Part shown: piece after piece, positions 1 through 11,690 of the stretch
How the letters are laid out: the number at the start of each line of letters is the position of its first letter
Position numbering within the stretch: position 1 is the first letter of the stretch
NCBI GenBank assembly: GCA_964019055.1
Contig: OZ025206.1
Location: 14,109,291 to 14,173,290, forward strand
Reading direction: 5' to 3'
Length of the DNA: 64,000 nucleotides
Source: Anthopleura xanthogrammica
Taxonomy: Eukaryota; Cnidaria; Anthozoa; Actiniaria; Actiniidae
Notes under the pieces: generated by a model
What the model was told of the DNA's origin: nothing
Databases searched by the model: none
Seen by the model: only the letters and a program-made list of their open reading frames with translations
Program-made: the position numbers and the translations under genes

Positions 1-192
1 AATTGTTTTGTGCGGGTTTCCTCCCAAAGCAAAAGTCAACATTCATTAATTCAAATCAGTTACAACTGATGTAGAAATAGAACGGACGCAACTGATAAAT
101 CTGCTATTTAGAGAATACGATAAGAAACAGCTCGTCCGCCATCTTGGATAAAAGCGGAAATGACGTCAGCGTGTTTTTCAAATTTGAATATT

Positions 193-405
193 AGCGACCT
201 TCAGATGCGACTACGACTACGAGAACGAGTACGTAATTTAAACTCTCAAAGATTAGCACTATAATTTCGTAGTCGTGGTGGAGAAAGTAGTTTGAAACTT
301 TAGATTCTTAAAAATAGGAAATCGAATACGATTCAGTGTTAAGCACGAGCACAGGGCTAATTGCAAAACTTGTACTCGTACTCGTAGTCAGATCTGAAGG
401 TCGCT
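193..405. mobile_element. Short inverted-repeat element (AGCGACCTTCAGAT ends)
   Basis: Left and right ends both begin AGCGACCTTCAGAT and then share GACTACGA and ACGAGTAC blocks, giving inverted repeats of about 35 nt. The length is 213 bp and there is no coding capacity, so this is a nonautonomous DNA element (MITE). Target-site duplication is unclear, with TT-rich flanks on both sides. Confidence 0.65.
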
Positions 406-2522
406 TTTCTCGTTATCCACTCGACAACATTCACCAAAAACAACGGCAAAAAAATAGATTTCAGCTTGTTTTCTGTTACATTTTTTGGTATCTAAACTCT
501 GATAAGCGTTAGAAAAGGACCTTAGTTTCTTTTTTAAATTATTCTGGAGCAGTTTTAAAAGGTTCCGTTTTCGGTAACCTAATACGTAAGACAAACACAA
601 TTTCTTTTTCCAAAGTGTCTCGACAGGTGAAAAATCTCTATATTGGAACAGTATCAAAAATCTTCTTTATAAGTAACCGAAAAAGCTATTTGCGTGAGGA
701 AAGGAGGCCGAAACTTTAAAAGAAAAAGTTGCGCATTCCAAAAACATCCGGTCATAAGTATGGAGAGAATCGTAAATAATGCAATTTGTCTGTCTTTCAC
801 TCTATTGACTGTAAGACTACATTCTTGTATCTCCTTTAGTTGACATACCTGATTGTTTGATAGAAATAAGGCAACGGCTTCTTCAAAAATTCTTTGCCCA
901 TAAAGTATGAAAGAAAGTTGATATTGGTATGAATTTTCTTTTGCTCGATATGAGAAAACAAAGTGGACATTTGATATCCGCACGTCCTTCGGCGCCAGGG
1001 AAGTTGAAATGTTAATTGTTCAAGCAGAAGTTCTAACTATAGATATTACTTAGCTATGATTGCACAGCCGTGAACACACATGGTGGTAAGGGAAGTTGTC
1101 GACTTCTCTAGACAACTATTTCGATCCCATTTTGCGGATGGACTGTGCGCCTATTCACCCAAGTGCCAAAATGTAATTTTCTAAACACACCTCTACCAGT
1201 TTGGCGTTATATTTTCCATTCCAGACCACTTTCCATTCTATTGAGAATAGTTTGATATTCATCCTTATTGATGCATCTTTTCAAGATCCGTATGAATGTA
1301 GCTTACTCGTAAGCAAAGTAACAATACTCAAGGGAATAACAGGTGGTCTAAAAGGGGAAAATATTCAAGTGGAGTATATACATTCGTCTAAGGAACTGGG
1401 TTTCTAAATGGTTCGTGGGTTCAATCTATTTAATCAATCTTTTAAGGCTCTAATGTGCAGTAGATTGGATTACACTATCGCACAGACTTTCGGCTAAGAT
1501 GATAACGGATGAAATCATCTAGTTAGAAAATACCTTGTAGTATATCGATATATAACGACTTTCTGATTCAACTGCCACTGCGCGCGCTAAGAACTCGATC
1601 TACCAACAGATATAGCGCGCGCACGGTGTGCACAACTTGCTACATACAACTTATTGGAAAAAGACTTGTCAGTAAAATACTTCTCGCTGCACTTTCATTC
1701 TTCTCCTCCACCGTATTGGCCGACTAGATCCTTTTACAGACTTATAACTCTTCAGAACTATTCAACTTCCTTATCAAAAAAAAACTGTCAACGCTCATTT
1801 TCATCAGTCTTCACCTACCAACCGTACCAGAATTCACCAAACCTTCCACATGAAGACCCGACACTGATCACTGAAGAATTCAAAGTCAAAGCCGAAACAT
1901 ATAATTGCTTGAAGACCTCGACATCTGGAAAACCATCTACTGACTGAAAACACCACTCATGTTGTCTGTTACATTGTCCATTTAGATATTCCATTCATAG
2001 ACACTTGACATGATCGTTTTGATGTTCTATTTTTTTTCTTTTTCGAAAACTTATAACATAATATCATATGTAACTAATAGTAATTGTTTAAGGGCCCACA
2101 GTAATTGGCGAAAGCTGTTGTGGTGTCCCCGCCATTCAATTCACTATTTCTTGTTTTCATTTTTTTCCTCCCAGTTACCGATCTACCAAACTGATCACTG
2201 ATTTTGTTTTTAAAAGGCGAAGTTAAATAAAATAAAAAATAAAAAAAATACTGTAGTACTGTAGTACACCGTAAGCGCGTGATGTAAAATGTAGTTTCGA
2301 TGTTTTCATGACGCCATTACCAAATTATAGTGATAAATGTCAAATTTAAAAACAAACTAAGATACAGATGACGTGGAAACAAGGGCTGTATAAAGAGTTA
2401 GGTGCGGATCAAAGTCAAAAGTTTACCACCAAAAAACTTTTTATAACTTTGGTAAAAAAATCAAAAGCCACCACAAAAATTATTACCACAAAAAAAAATC
2501 TCGCAGGGATGGGTAAACTGAC
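406..2522. other. No recognised gene
   Basis: Two short minus-strand open frames (983-654 and 657-388) overlap by 4 nt, but the second runs into the inverted-repeat element at 193-405, so I do not call them genes. A plus-strand frame of 97 codons at 1654-1947 has no recognisable motif. Otherwise AT-rich sequence without visible structure. Confidence 0.4.
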
Positions 2523-3165
2523 TTAAGGACGTTCGCGGGCAAAACTGTTTCCCACGTTTTTTTCTTCAAACTTCGCATGATGAAATATAAGACCATCAAG
2601 TTCCACGAGCAAAAAAAAAATGGTGGTCACCGTTCTTGTTTAGGAGTGAGATGATATCAAAGTGCAGCCTTTTTTTTTGTCGAAAATCGCTTGCGCGCAA
2701 TACATACAGTAAAGTCATTTTTGTTGTTGAAAAACTAAATGGATTACTAAACATTTTTTGAAACAACTGTCTTATAACCCATAAATAAATATTATGTGTA
2801 AATATTTATGAATACACACAAATAACTTGTAGTTTTTGGTTCGAATATACAGCCACCATGCACCATTTGGTGACGCTTTGGCCGTAATGTAGATTGGACT
2901 TTTCATCCAAATACGTGTTTTCGTTATGATTTTCCCATATTTTTTTCTTCAAATTGGGAACACTGACAGCTTATGTAATTCTTTATCAAATACTAAAATA
3001 AAAAATGGGGGTCACCGTTGCTGTTTTCGAGATATAGCCGATCGAAATCGTTTTCGCAACGAGCGTGACGGAGTTTGATCTTGAAAAAAATAGGTCGCGC
3101 GCGCGCGCTGTCACACCATATGCGCAGAACGGATGCGCACGAACAATGCCCGCGAACGTCCTTAA
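2523..3165. mobile_element. TTAA-flanked inverted-repeat element 1
   Basis: TTAA at both ends (2523-2526, 3162-3165) encloses perfect 14-bp inverted ends GGACGTTCGCGGGC. The interior of 635 bp has no credible open frame. The TTAA duplication suggests a nonautonomous piggyBac- or Sola3-type element; a TA duplication with longer ends cannot be excluded. Confidence 0.68.
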
Positions 3166-3243
3166 TAGTGGACATCAAAGAACACCGCTTTTGTTTTCAA
3201 TGCGGTTCGGCTCATGTAAAGTTCGACGTTTAAACTGAGCCTT
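3166..3243. mobile_element. Truncated relative of the inverted-repeat element at 50063-50183
   Basis: Shares the string catcaaagaacaccgc, then tttcaatgcg, ttcggctcatg and cgacgttt in the same order as the right half of the 50 kb element, and ends near a TTA. The left half is absent; the TTAA element 1 lies directly to its left. Confidence 0.5.
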
Positions 3244-3318
3244 AAGAAGTTTCCAAATTTTAAACGAAAACTTCTAGCCAGCTAGCTATCATATATGATA
3301 ACAATTTACCAAGAGCTT

Positions 3319-3965
3319 TTAAGGTGACTGACTACGTTTGGACGTTCAATTTGAGCCCACGATGTGCGCGCGCACACAAAAACGCGCAAAACCGCATACT
3401 AAGCTTCGGCATTTTATTGAGGAACCATACAGGCTTTGAACTTCAACCGGCAAAAAAACCCCAAATTTTGCACGGGACTCTATGTTTTTCTTTGAATTTC
3501 CTAAAACAGCAGGTAAAAATCAATCTTTTGAGAAAGTTTGAAGAAAACGTAATTATTAGAACTTATAAATTAAGAGTTTTATGTGTTTTTGTTGTCATCA
3601 TTTGAGTACGATTTTCGGTTCATTGAGCTAACAAGATGCTGAATTTTGAGCTTATTTTTAAAAATTTCTTCAAATATTTTTAGTTCATCTTCGAAGATAA
3701 TGTTTAAAGTAGAAGTTCTGAGAAAATTGCTTCCAGAGCTTTTGTAATTTTTGAGTTATTAATTTTTGTGTGCAAAGCTTGATTTCCGCCATTTTTCTTT
3801 CGAACATTTGTCAACATGGTCATATTCAAAATTCATTACCTCGAAAACGAGCTCGGGACACCCCATTTTTCTTTTCATTTTTGGAATCAGCGTTAAATTC
3901 TGTGTAAAATATCTTTCTAAGAACATTTTGTAATTATTCCTTGCTAAAGTAGTCAGTCACCTTAA
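3319..3965. mobile_element. TTAA-flanked inverted-repeat element 2
   Basis: TTAA at 3319-3322 and 3962-3965 with inverted ends GGTGACTGACTAC. The length (639 bp between duplications) is close to element 1, but the ends differ. No transposase frame. Confidence 0.66.
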
Positions 3966-6270
3966 GTTTCTCTATGCCTTTTATTCGAACGTATAATGAC
4001 GCATTGCCACTTTGATACTGAAGTTCTATCCTAACTGATAAATAGTTAATTTTGGAACATGTAAACAGGACATACTACAAAAATAGACGACTAATACACT
4101 AATCTAATCGGAATCTATGTGTCAGTCTCTCGCCTAAATGTTCTTGGAGTGGTTTTTGAAAGTGTCTATTATCCATTAATGACGAGTATTGAACGTGGGT
4201 TCCTTGACATTTACTTTTAAGTATGTATGCGAGCTGACAGGACTAAGAATAAAGATTTAAGTAACTGTTATTTAATGGTGCATACGTTTTCAAACCACCT
4301 TCAACTGAAATCTTATCTTTTATTTAGGGATATCTGTTGGTTACTGTGCTTATAATTCATTTAAGAATCGATAAAATACCTTTGAAGGTTTTACTAACAA
4401 CATATTTCTAACATCACATCATTTTCTTTCTTTATCTTAAAATTTCTGCAACCAATTCAAAAGTCTTTTGAAAATTACTGGCAGAGTAGTTGACGTGAGT
4501 GTCAATAATTTCATTTTTTTTTTCGAAAAGAGAGTGACTATTTCTAAAGATAGCTCCATAAAAGAAAATAACTTTCTGGATTTCTTTTCGTCTTGGTTTT
4601 TCAAAAAGTGCCCAAAAGACGGCACGGCACGGCACGGCACTGACACGGTCACGGCAAGGCGCGGTCCGTGCCCGTATACGTTTTTCATAGTCATACGAAA
4701 ACTGCTCTAAGCATATAGAAGAATGACTGGCAGAAATTCAGATGGTAGTGTTGCAAGGTGGTCATCGTTTCTAGTGTTTGTTGACGCAAAGCCAATGGAT
4801 CGTAGCCTCTTATCAAGTGAAGGAAAACCGAGTTGAATTCTTTAAGTTCTCTATTTGCTCCCTTGAATGCGCATATGTTTAACACTCTGATTTAGTTCTA
4901 GATTTTACAAATGTTTTTCAGCTCTGAATAAACAGAACACTGATGGAGAGAGGGGGGTAAAGTGCACACTGTCAGCTCCTGTCGGATGACTAGCTACTAG
5001 CCGAAGGCACAATACAGAGGTTAAATATTAAGGCCTTTACCTTTAAGTCATTTGTAGAACTACTATAAAGCATAACACCCGGCTCGATAGACTCTATTTG
5101 ACAAGTATAAGTTAAAATTAGATGTCATAACATGGTTTGAATTGGTTAAATTTATGATGAGTAATTCAGAGCTGACGTGTAATTCAGAATGGCGACTATA
5201 TTAGAAGTGACACAAAAGATAATATATAGCGAGTATAGTCTAGCAGATGATGAGACTGACTTAATCTATCACATCTTATCATACACAATCTAGAATGTAC
5301 CTTAGAGATAGAGAGAATTGCGACAATCCTAGTTAGATATGACAGTTTCCAATTTGATGAAATATTTATGAAGCATCCAAAGTAGGTTATTTTTTGGCCG
5401 TTTTTGAGCGAATCTATGTTGGACCGTTTTCACAACTTTTGCCAAATTGACGAATTATTTATGAAGGATCAAAAACAGGTCATTTTTGGCCATTTTTGAG
5501 TTACAGATTGTCGTAGTCTGGTTTCAATTCTAATTTTTTTGATCTATGTAGGGTTGAAAAAATATGAAACAAAAATCTTGTCATCCGGATTTTGGGGATC
5601 TTTTCAAGTGCGCGTAACGATGAATCTTCCTGTGTTTGATTTTAGTTTCGAGTGTCTTGTCAAGTGTGTACTTTGAACATGATTTATAAGCCGTCAGAGG
5701 ATGTGAGTTCTTATACAGATTAATTTTCGGCTTGGGCGTAATGTTTTCCCATCTTTCAGAACATGTGGCATTCCCTAGAGTATCATTTCTTTTTTTAACG
5801 GTTGCCTGTCTTAAAATAAATGCATTCTAAATGTACATGAAGAAAAAAATCGATAACTACCAAAAAGACCTTCTGAATAGGCAATGAGCATCAAAGCTTA
5901 CAAAGCACTCTGGGAAACTGAGTCCTGCAAAAATGAAACAGGGAAATCAAAGGAAACATCAGAAAAAATCTTGCTCTGTTATTTTCTTTTGTTGAAATGC
6001 TTACTTTTCTGTAGAAAATCTCGAAGTAAAAATTGTCAGATTAATTTTTTTGAAGAGCCAAAAAACCGTAAAAAAAAAACAGTTTCCCATCATGTTTTGT
6101 GCTAGAAATTCGAGCTCGTGTACATTGGCTATTCGAGTTTATTTGTCAGAAATTTTATATTCAATTGGGTAAACTACCAATTTTTTGGTTGTGTCTCAAG
6201 CAAAGCTGGGATCGCCTTCGGTCTATAGCAACAACAAGATATCATTATTACAAAGTTAGCATCAGTGACA
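3966..6270. other. No recognised gene; minor repeats
   Basis: Holds a short (GGCAC)n run near 4620-4645 and a decayed direct duplication at 5350-5515. Otherwise nothing supported. Confidence 0.4.
5350..5515. repeat. Decayed tandem duplication, about 94-bp period
   Basis: Blocks ttgatgaaatatttatgaag and ttgacgaattatttatgaag are followed by matching text (catttttggcc-like, tttttgag). Two copies, clearly diverged. Confidence 0.5.
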
Positions 6271-6273
6271 GAA

Positions 6274-6338
6274 ACAATAATAATAATGATAATAATAATA
6301 ATAATAACAACAACAACAATAACAACAACAACAACAAC
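6274..6338. repeat. (AAT)n/(AAC)n microsatellite
   Basis: Runs of aataat then aacaac with few interruptions. Confidence 0.85.
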
Positions 6339-6987
6339 CATCCTTGGATAAAAAATAGTAAACTCCTAAATACCGACCAAGAACAACCGAAAAGGTCTAA
6401 ACAGACAAAAAAAATGGTATCTAACTAATAAAGCAACACAGCGGCAACAAGCAATAGAACAGTTTTCGTACGAGAATAACGACAAAACTACGTTCAAGGC
6501 AAGGTGGCTTAGGACTCCATTATTTCCTGCAGAACCTTTTCTTCATCTCGTCTTGCAGTCAGTCAGTTTTGTTATAACATGTTTTATGGTCAACTTCTAT
6601 TTCGAAACTGTATCTCAAACAAAAACAAAAAAATTTTATGAATCTAGGAACTCGTTGAGATTAAATGGATATTGCTAATAGCACGAGGCGTTAACTGCCA
6701 GGAAACGGAAAGGGTTTTAATTTCGTGAATCAAGCCAGAGGAAATAAATAGACTGGTGGCGTAGATTGGTCTGGGTCTCCTCAATGGTCTGATTGCTTTT
6801 GGTCTGATTGCTTTTGGTCTGATCTATTATTATTTTATAATACCTATTTCTTGAGAAATATAGGGGGAAATATGAAAGAAAGGAACAAAAGAAAAGGGAA
6901 AAGAGGTGAAAAAGAATATAATTACAGACAGACAAGTAGAACTAGGAAAAACGAAAAAAAGTATTGAAAGTATTTGAAGGTGTGGGA

Positions 6988-7294
6988 GAACGAACGAACG
7001 AACGAACGAACGAACGAACGAACGAACGAACGAACGAACGAACGAACGAACGAACGAACGAACGAACGAACGAACGAACGAACGAACGAACGAACGAACG
7101 AACGAACGAACGAACGAACGAACGAACGAACGAACGAACGAACGAACGAACGAACGAACGAACGAACGAACGAACGAACGAACGAACGAACGAACGAACG
7201 AACGAACGAACGAACGAACGAACGAACGAACGAACGAACGAACGAACGAACGAACGAACGAACGAACGAACGAACGAACGAACGAACGAACGAA
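6988..7294. repeat. (GAAC)n tetranucleotide microsatellite
   Basis: About 76 perfect copies of a 4-bp unit over 307 bp, followed by a short (GGAT)n run. Every third shift stays open, so both strands show false proteins of repeated ERTN or SFVR. Confidence 0.95.
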
Positions 7295-7619
7295 TGGATG
7301 GATGGATGAATGAAAAGATGGAATGGCAAAAATGGAATAAAGACAAAAAAGAATAAACTAAAGAGCGAAAAGACAAAGAGGAAAAATGAATTAAAAAGGA
7401 ATAAAAAGATGAAGTGGGAAAGAATAATAGATAAAGAAAACTTAAGATAGGGTTTAAAATGCATTAGACAGAAACAAAACAAAAAAACCATTGTGAATAC
7501 TCTTTCTCTGAATCCATTAGCTAGGCATCCAAGTCCTTGTATTATCATGTACATCTCACTAATTCTTTTTTATAACATTAATATATTGATTACAAGACCA
7601 AAGGAAATGAACCAGAACA

Positions 7620-8110
7620 TTTTCCAATTTGGGCATTTTTTTCTACTTTTCGATGCCTTTTTTTTTCTTTTCAAATTACTGCCAACTGCTTGGTACTAAT
7701 GGTACAAGCACGAAAGTAAAAAAATGTAGTAAATGTAGTAAATGGAAGACGATACAGGTTTATAATAACAAAGTACGAGTTTATGTGAATACCGGAACTG
7801 CATTTTTGTAATTGTGCATTTTGTTCTTCTTTTCAATGCATTCTTCTCAACTTACTGCCAACTGCTTGGTACTAATGGTACAAGCACGAAAGTAAAAAGA
7901 ATTTAGTAAATGGAAGACGATACAGTTTTGTGATAATAAAGTACAAGTTAATGTGAATACCGGAATTTTTCAAATAGTGCGTTTCTTTTTTCCCTTCTAA
8001 TTTACTGCCAACTGCTTGGTATTAATGTGGTTCAAGCACGAAAGTAAAACATGAGCAAATGGAAAACGCCTGATACAGTTTTGTGATAATAAAGTTCGAG
8101 TATTCATTTC
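7620..8110. repeat. Three-copy minisatellite, about 150-177-bp period
   Basis: The block actgccaactgcttggt recurs at about 7678, 7856 and 8005, each time followed by acaagcacgaaagtaaa, atggaagacgatacag-like text, and a variable T-rich spacer. Confidence 0.8.
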
Positions 8111-9150
8111 CTTTCGAGATAACGTGGAGTACTAGCTGGATTGGAGTTCTTTATGGAAGCCCTGTCGAGGAAATCTCTAAGACAAACTATAATGCGCTGG
8201 ACTATAATGCGCTATATCTAATTCATAAATAACATAAAACAGTAAAGAGTTTATGAATTTTGACTATACACGACATGCGACGAAAACAAAAACGTGTGCT
8301 ACTTGTCTACCGCAGTTCAATTAATGAAATCGTGAATATTCCTTTTAAAGTCAATACCTGGGGGCTCATGGAAACTAAACTAGTATATAATTCTATATAG
8401 CAATTGAAATACATTTTCTATTAAGTTCTTTCTTTTTTTTTTCTATTAAGTTCTTTCTTTCTTTTTTTTCTTTCTTTTTTTTTTTTCTTTTAATTTGGAG
8501 ATTTGTCAATTTGGAGTCTTGTGTAAAGAGTATGCACAAAACTCAAAGTGTTTATCGTATTGGTTGTGGTTTTTTCACTTCTGTGCTAAATCATGCTATT
8601 CCGTACTTACCTTATTCAAACCTTGGTCAACAATGCTTTGTGTTAAACGTGCGAGGGACGTAGTGAACACCTCAGTACGATTTCAAGCGAATTATTTATT
8701 GCGGTCTAATGCAAAAAACCGCAGCATAACTCTTACTACACAGTTCTAACATCTTCAACTTCTAGCGGAGTGTGAAACAAAGATGCAAAAACAAGACACT
8801 TTATATTCTATTCTATTTGGATCAATACCCACGTGACTTACCTATTGACCAATAGCAGGAGTGTGCTCCACGAGGTATCTAAGAAATCCACTTGGGAAAA
8901 AAACCATAAGTACTGCAAAGCCTCTTTTGGGATGAATAATTCTGTCTAACAAATGCTGATCTACTCTCTTTACATATATAGGATGCTATAATTGGATCTT
9001 ATTGATGGAAGACTGCATAGATCTATTCCATGATATAACTGCCGTTGTTTTGTCGTTAATTGGAGGATTTATGAAAGGACACTTGTCAAGAAATATATGA
9101 GCTACACCCCTCGGCGATATGTGATAGTAATTCAGTCAACACTGCAGGTG
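8111..9150. other. No recognised gene
   Basis: T-rich simple sequence at 8428-8492; otherwise nothing supported. Confidence 0.4.

Positions 9151-9182
<32 letters not shown>
9151..9182. repeat. Poly(T) tract
   Basis: About 32 T in a row; could be the tail of a minus-strand retroposed copy, but I see no body. Confidence 0.8.
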
Positions 9183-9183
<1 letters not shown>

Positions 9184-10726
9184 AATGGCACTTCCTTTCT
9201 TGAAGCATACACTTTAAGCGTCGATGATACAATTAGTCCAACTTTTAGAAGACAGTCTTTATCACTTTTAACTGTCATATTAACACCACTCGACAACGAA
9301 ATGGAGACACAAAAAAAAATCTTCATTATTATTTCATTGATCTCCTTTCAATTTCTAATTTGCCAAAAGCATTTAGCAAAAAGCTCTCTCCTTATATCTT
9401 TAATAACAACGTCAGAGAAGTTTGAATCTACAGGAAAAAAATACTTCAAATCTCCTAGGATTTTCTATTTTCGGTTTTCAAAATTCCTTGGACTTTTTGT
9501 ATAGCCATATATCCGTGAAGCAATTACTTCGTGAATAGAGCGTAATAGAGTGATTTTAGCAGAATAGTAGGCTTAATAGATAGTAGTAGACACTAAATCC
9601 ATTGTTTATTTTTGGTTTACTTGGCTTGTTAGTCACTAATTATACGACTTTCCAAGTCAAATTATTCTAGTATTTAGTTCTCTACTAAAATATTTATTCA
9701 TGGATGGACTACAAGCAGTGATATTCGCTATTTTCTACAATGAAATAGTGCAATTATACAATACATCTTTTGTTTCACCTACGGATATAAGGCGTGCACT
9801 CTATCAATTCTGTAAGTTTTAAATTATTTGACTAGTGAGTGGCAGGAATCGCGTGACTTTGTTTGACAACCAATGCTTGGAAATAGAGCTATTAGGTTGT
9901 GACGTATTTCCCATTTGCTCAAAAATACCGCTAAAATAAAGCGAAAAACGTGCTCAATAATTTAACCACCACCTGAAACAGTTAAAACTTTGGACAACGA
10001 ATCCTGTCATAAAGAAAAAGTAAGAAAAATCTTTATAGAACTGCTTTTTGTTTTGGACTCGGAAGTCGTTTTTCTATACGAGTCACGTCACACAAGCTCA
10101 ACTGTTCACCTGCCCGAATTTTTTAATTCAATTCATTAAACCTTTTTTTAACTTTTTCTTCTTCTAGAAATGATATTAAAAGACAGCAACTGCATATTTC
10201 CAAGGTAGTCCTAAGGAAAGTAAGTAAGCCAATGCTGTAATTTTTATATTCTTAATGTTGAATATCTTATCATGAACGAAAAGAAGTGATACGATTATAA
10301 TGTCCCTGCTGTCCCTCCTTCCTTTGCTGTCCCTGCTATCCTTCCTGTCTCTCCTCTCCGTAGTTTTTGTAACGTAACTTGATTAACAAACTGGAAAAAA
10401 CAGCTACTAAAAATGAAAATTTGATGAAGTTTTCGTCTATATTTCAAATCTCGTATCATTTTGCAAACGAGAGGATTCTTCAAACTTTTTCGGGTTAAGA
10501 AATATTACGTAAACGTATAGTCTCGACTTTCAAACACATACTGTTCATTTCCTGTAGTATTTCACTTGTTTTAACTTGGTTATTTTCATTTCCAAATATC
10601 GATAAATATCGATAACATCTTCACAATACGGCTGTTCTTTGCTTTTAATGAGGTCCTTAATCCCGCGCACATCAATTAGCAGACCATATGGTCTCCGTTC
10701 TGGCGAAATCGTACCAGTGCGCCTTA
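9183..10726. other. No recognised gene
   Basis: AT-rich sequence with a short pyrimidine repeat of gctgtccctcct-like units near 10308-10360. Nothing coding is supported. Confidence 0.4.
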
Positions 10727-11052
10727 GGGACAAGGTCAAAACAATTGTCCAAAATAGGGACCCGATTTTATTGATTTAGGTGGTGGGTACCAGTAGATAC
10801 CCCCTCCCCCCTCAGAGACCTGTTGAAATGCTCGATGCTTGGTGTTCGTAGTCACTATTTCTATCCACAAATACGTTATTTAGCATACATGTAAACAGAC
10901 AGTACATTCGTTTCTGGGATTTGACTTTTAGTTTTGGAGATATTTGAGGACAAAATCCATGATTTCACTTCCAGAGGTGGTGGGTACCGGGTAACACCAC
11001 CCCTCCCCCCAAATCGGGTCATGTAAGATGACAATTGTTTTGACCTTATCCC
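10727..11052. mobile_element. TTA-flanked inverted-repeat element
   Basis: TTA lies directly outside both ends (10724-10726, 11053-11055). The ends match over 23 nt with one change, beginning GGGAYAAGGTCAAAAC. The inner arms carry ggtggtgggtacc on both sides, so most of the 326 bp can fold as a hairpin. A 3-bp TWA-type duplication points to PIF/Harbinger-like mobilisation. Confidence 0.7.
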
Positions 11053-11231
11053 TTATGCCTAAAACCAAGCGTTTTGTAGATTTTTGCACTGTTAAATACC
11101 AAGACCATTTCCAGTAGTGTGAATCTCTGATATAATTACTATTTATGTAATATAATATATATTCCCATGTATATAATGTCTGTTGGCCATCCTCGTAATT
11201 CAGCCCTTGGCTGCGAGAAGGAATGAATAAA

Positions 11232-11232
11232 C

Positions 11233-11311
<79 letters not shown>

Positions 11312-11690
11312 TATTTTCAATTTGCTTAACGTTTTGCTTACAAAATTCTTAGCTTACCGAGTCCAATCCATGAACCTTGGGAAAACTAGAATGTATTCAC
11401 TAATTTATATAAAAATTGAAAGCAGATCAATTAAAAAAAATCAATTAATCATAAGAGTTCTCCTTATGATGTGAGCAGTTCCTAGGAGGGCAATCTTCTG
11501 TATTTCTGCGATAGGAATGTCTCCTTGTAGTTGATTGACATACTGCTCTAGTCCTTTGTGTATCAACCCAAGTGCCCCGATAACAATAGGTCTGGTTTTT
11601 GTTTCCATACCCCACATTTTTCTTATTTCTATTTCTAGATCTTTGTATTTGGAGAGTTTGTCTCTAAATATTATCAATACCATTGTTAAA
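11232..11690 (-). mobile_element. LINE family 1, 3' end, copy 1 with (TAA)n tail
   Basis: In minus sense, a coding remnant (11683-11441) is followed by a 3' untranslated block (from the end of the ORF to caaattgaaaataaa) and a (TAA)n tail at 11232-11312. The same 3' block recurs at 16500-16620 and 26640-26715. The copy is 5'-truncated. Confidence 0.8.
11441..11683 (-). pseudogene. C-terminal remnant of a LINE polyprotein (restriction-like endonuclease type)
   Basis: Eighty codons with LSKYKDLEIEIRKMW, then IVIGALGLIHKGLEQYV and IALLGTAHIIRRTL. The KY-DL-E-R-W pattern followed by V-GALG is the usual C-terminus of non-LTR retrotransposons that carry a restriction-like endonuclease. The catalytic part and the reverse transcriptase are absent, so this is a dead 5'-truncated copy. 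Confidence 0.72.

Noticed and set aside
388..983. Two overlapping minus-strand frames as a gene pair
   Set aside because: The downstream one reads into an inverted-repeat element, no motif is recognised, and overlap of start and stop has no meaning for eukaryotic genes.
6922..7554. Long frames of repeated SFVR or ERTN residues on both strands
   Set aside because: They are translations of the (GAAC)n tract; the non-repeat ends have no protein-like features.
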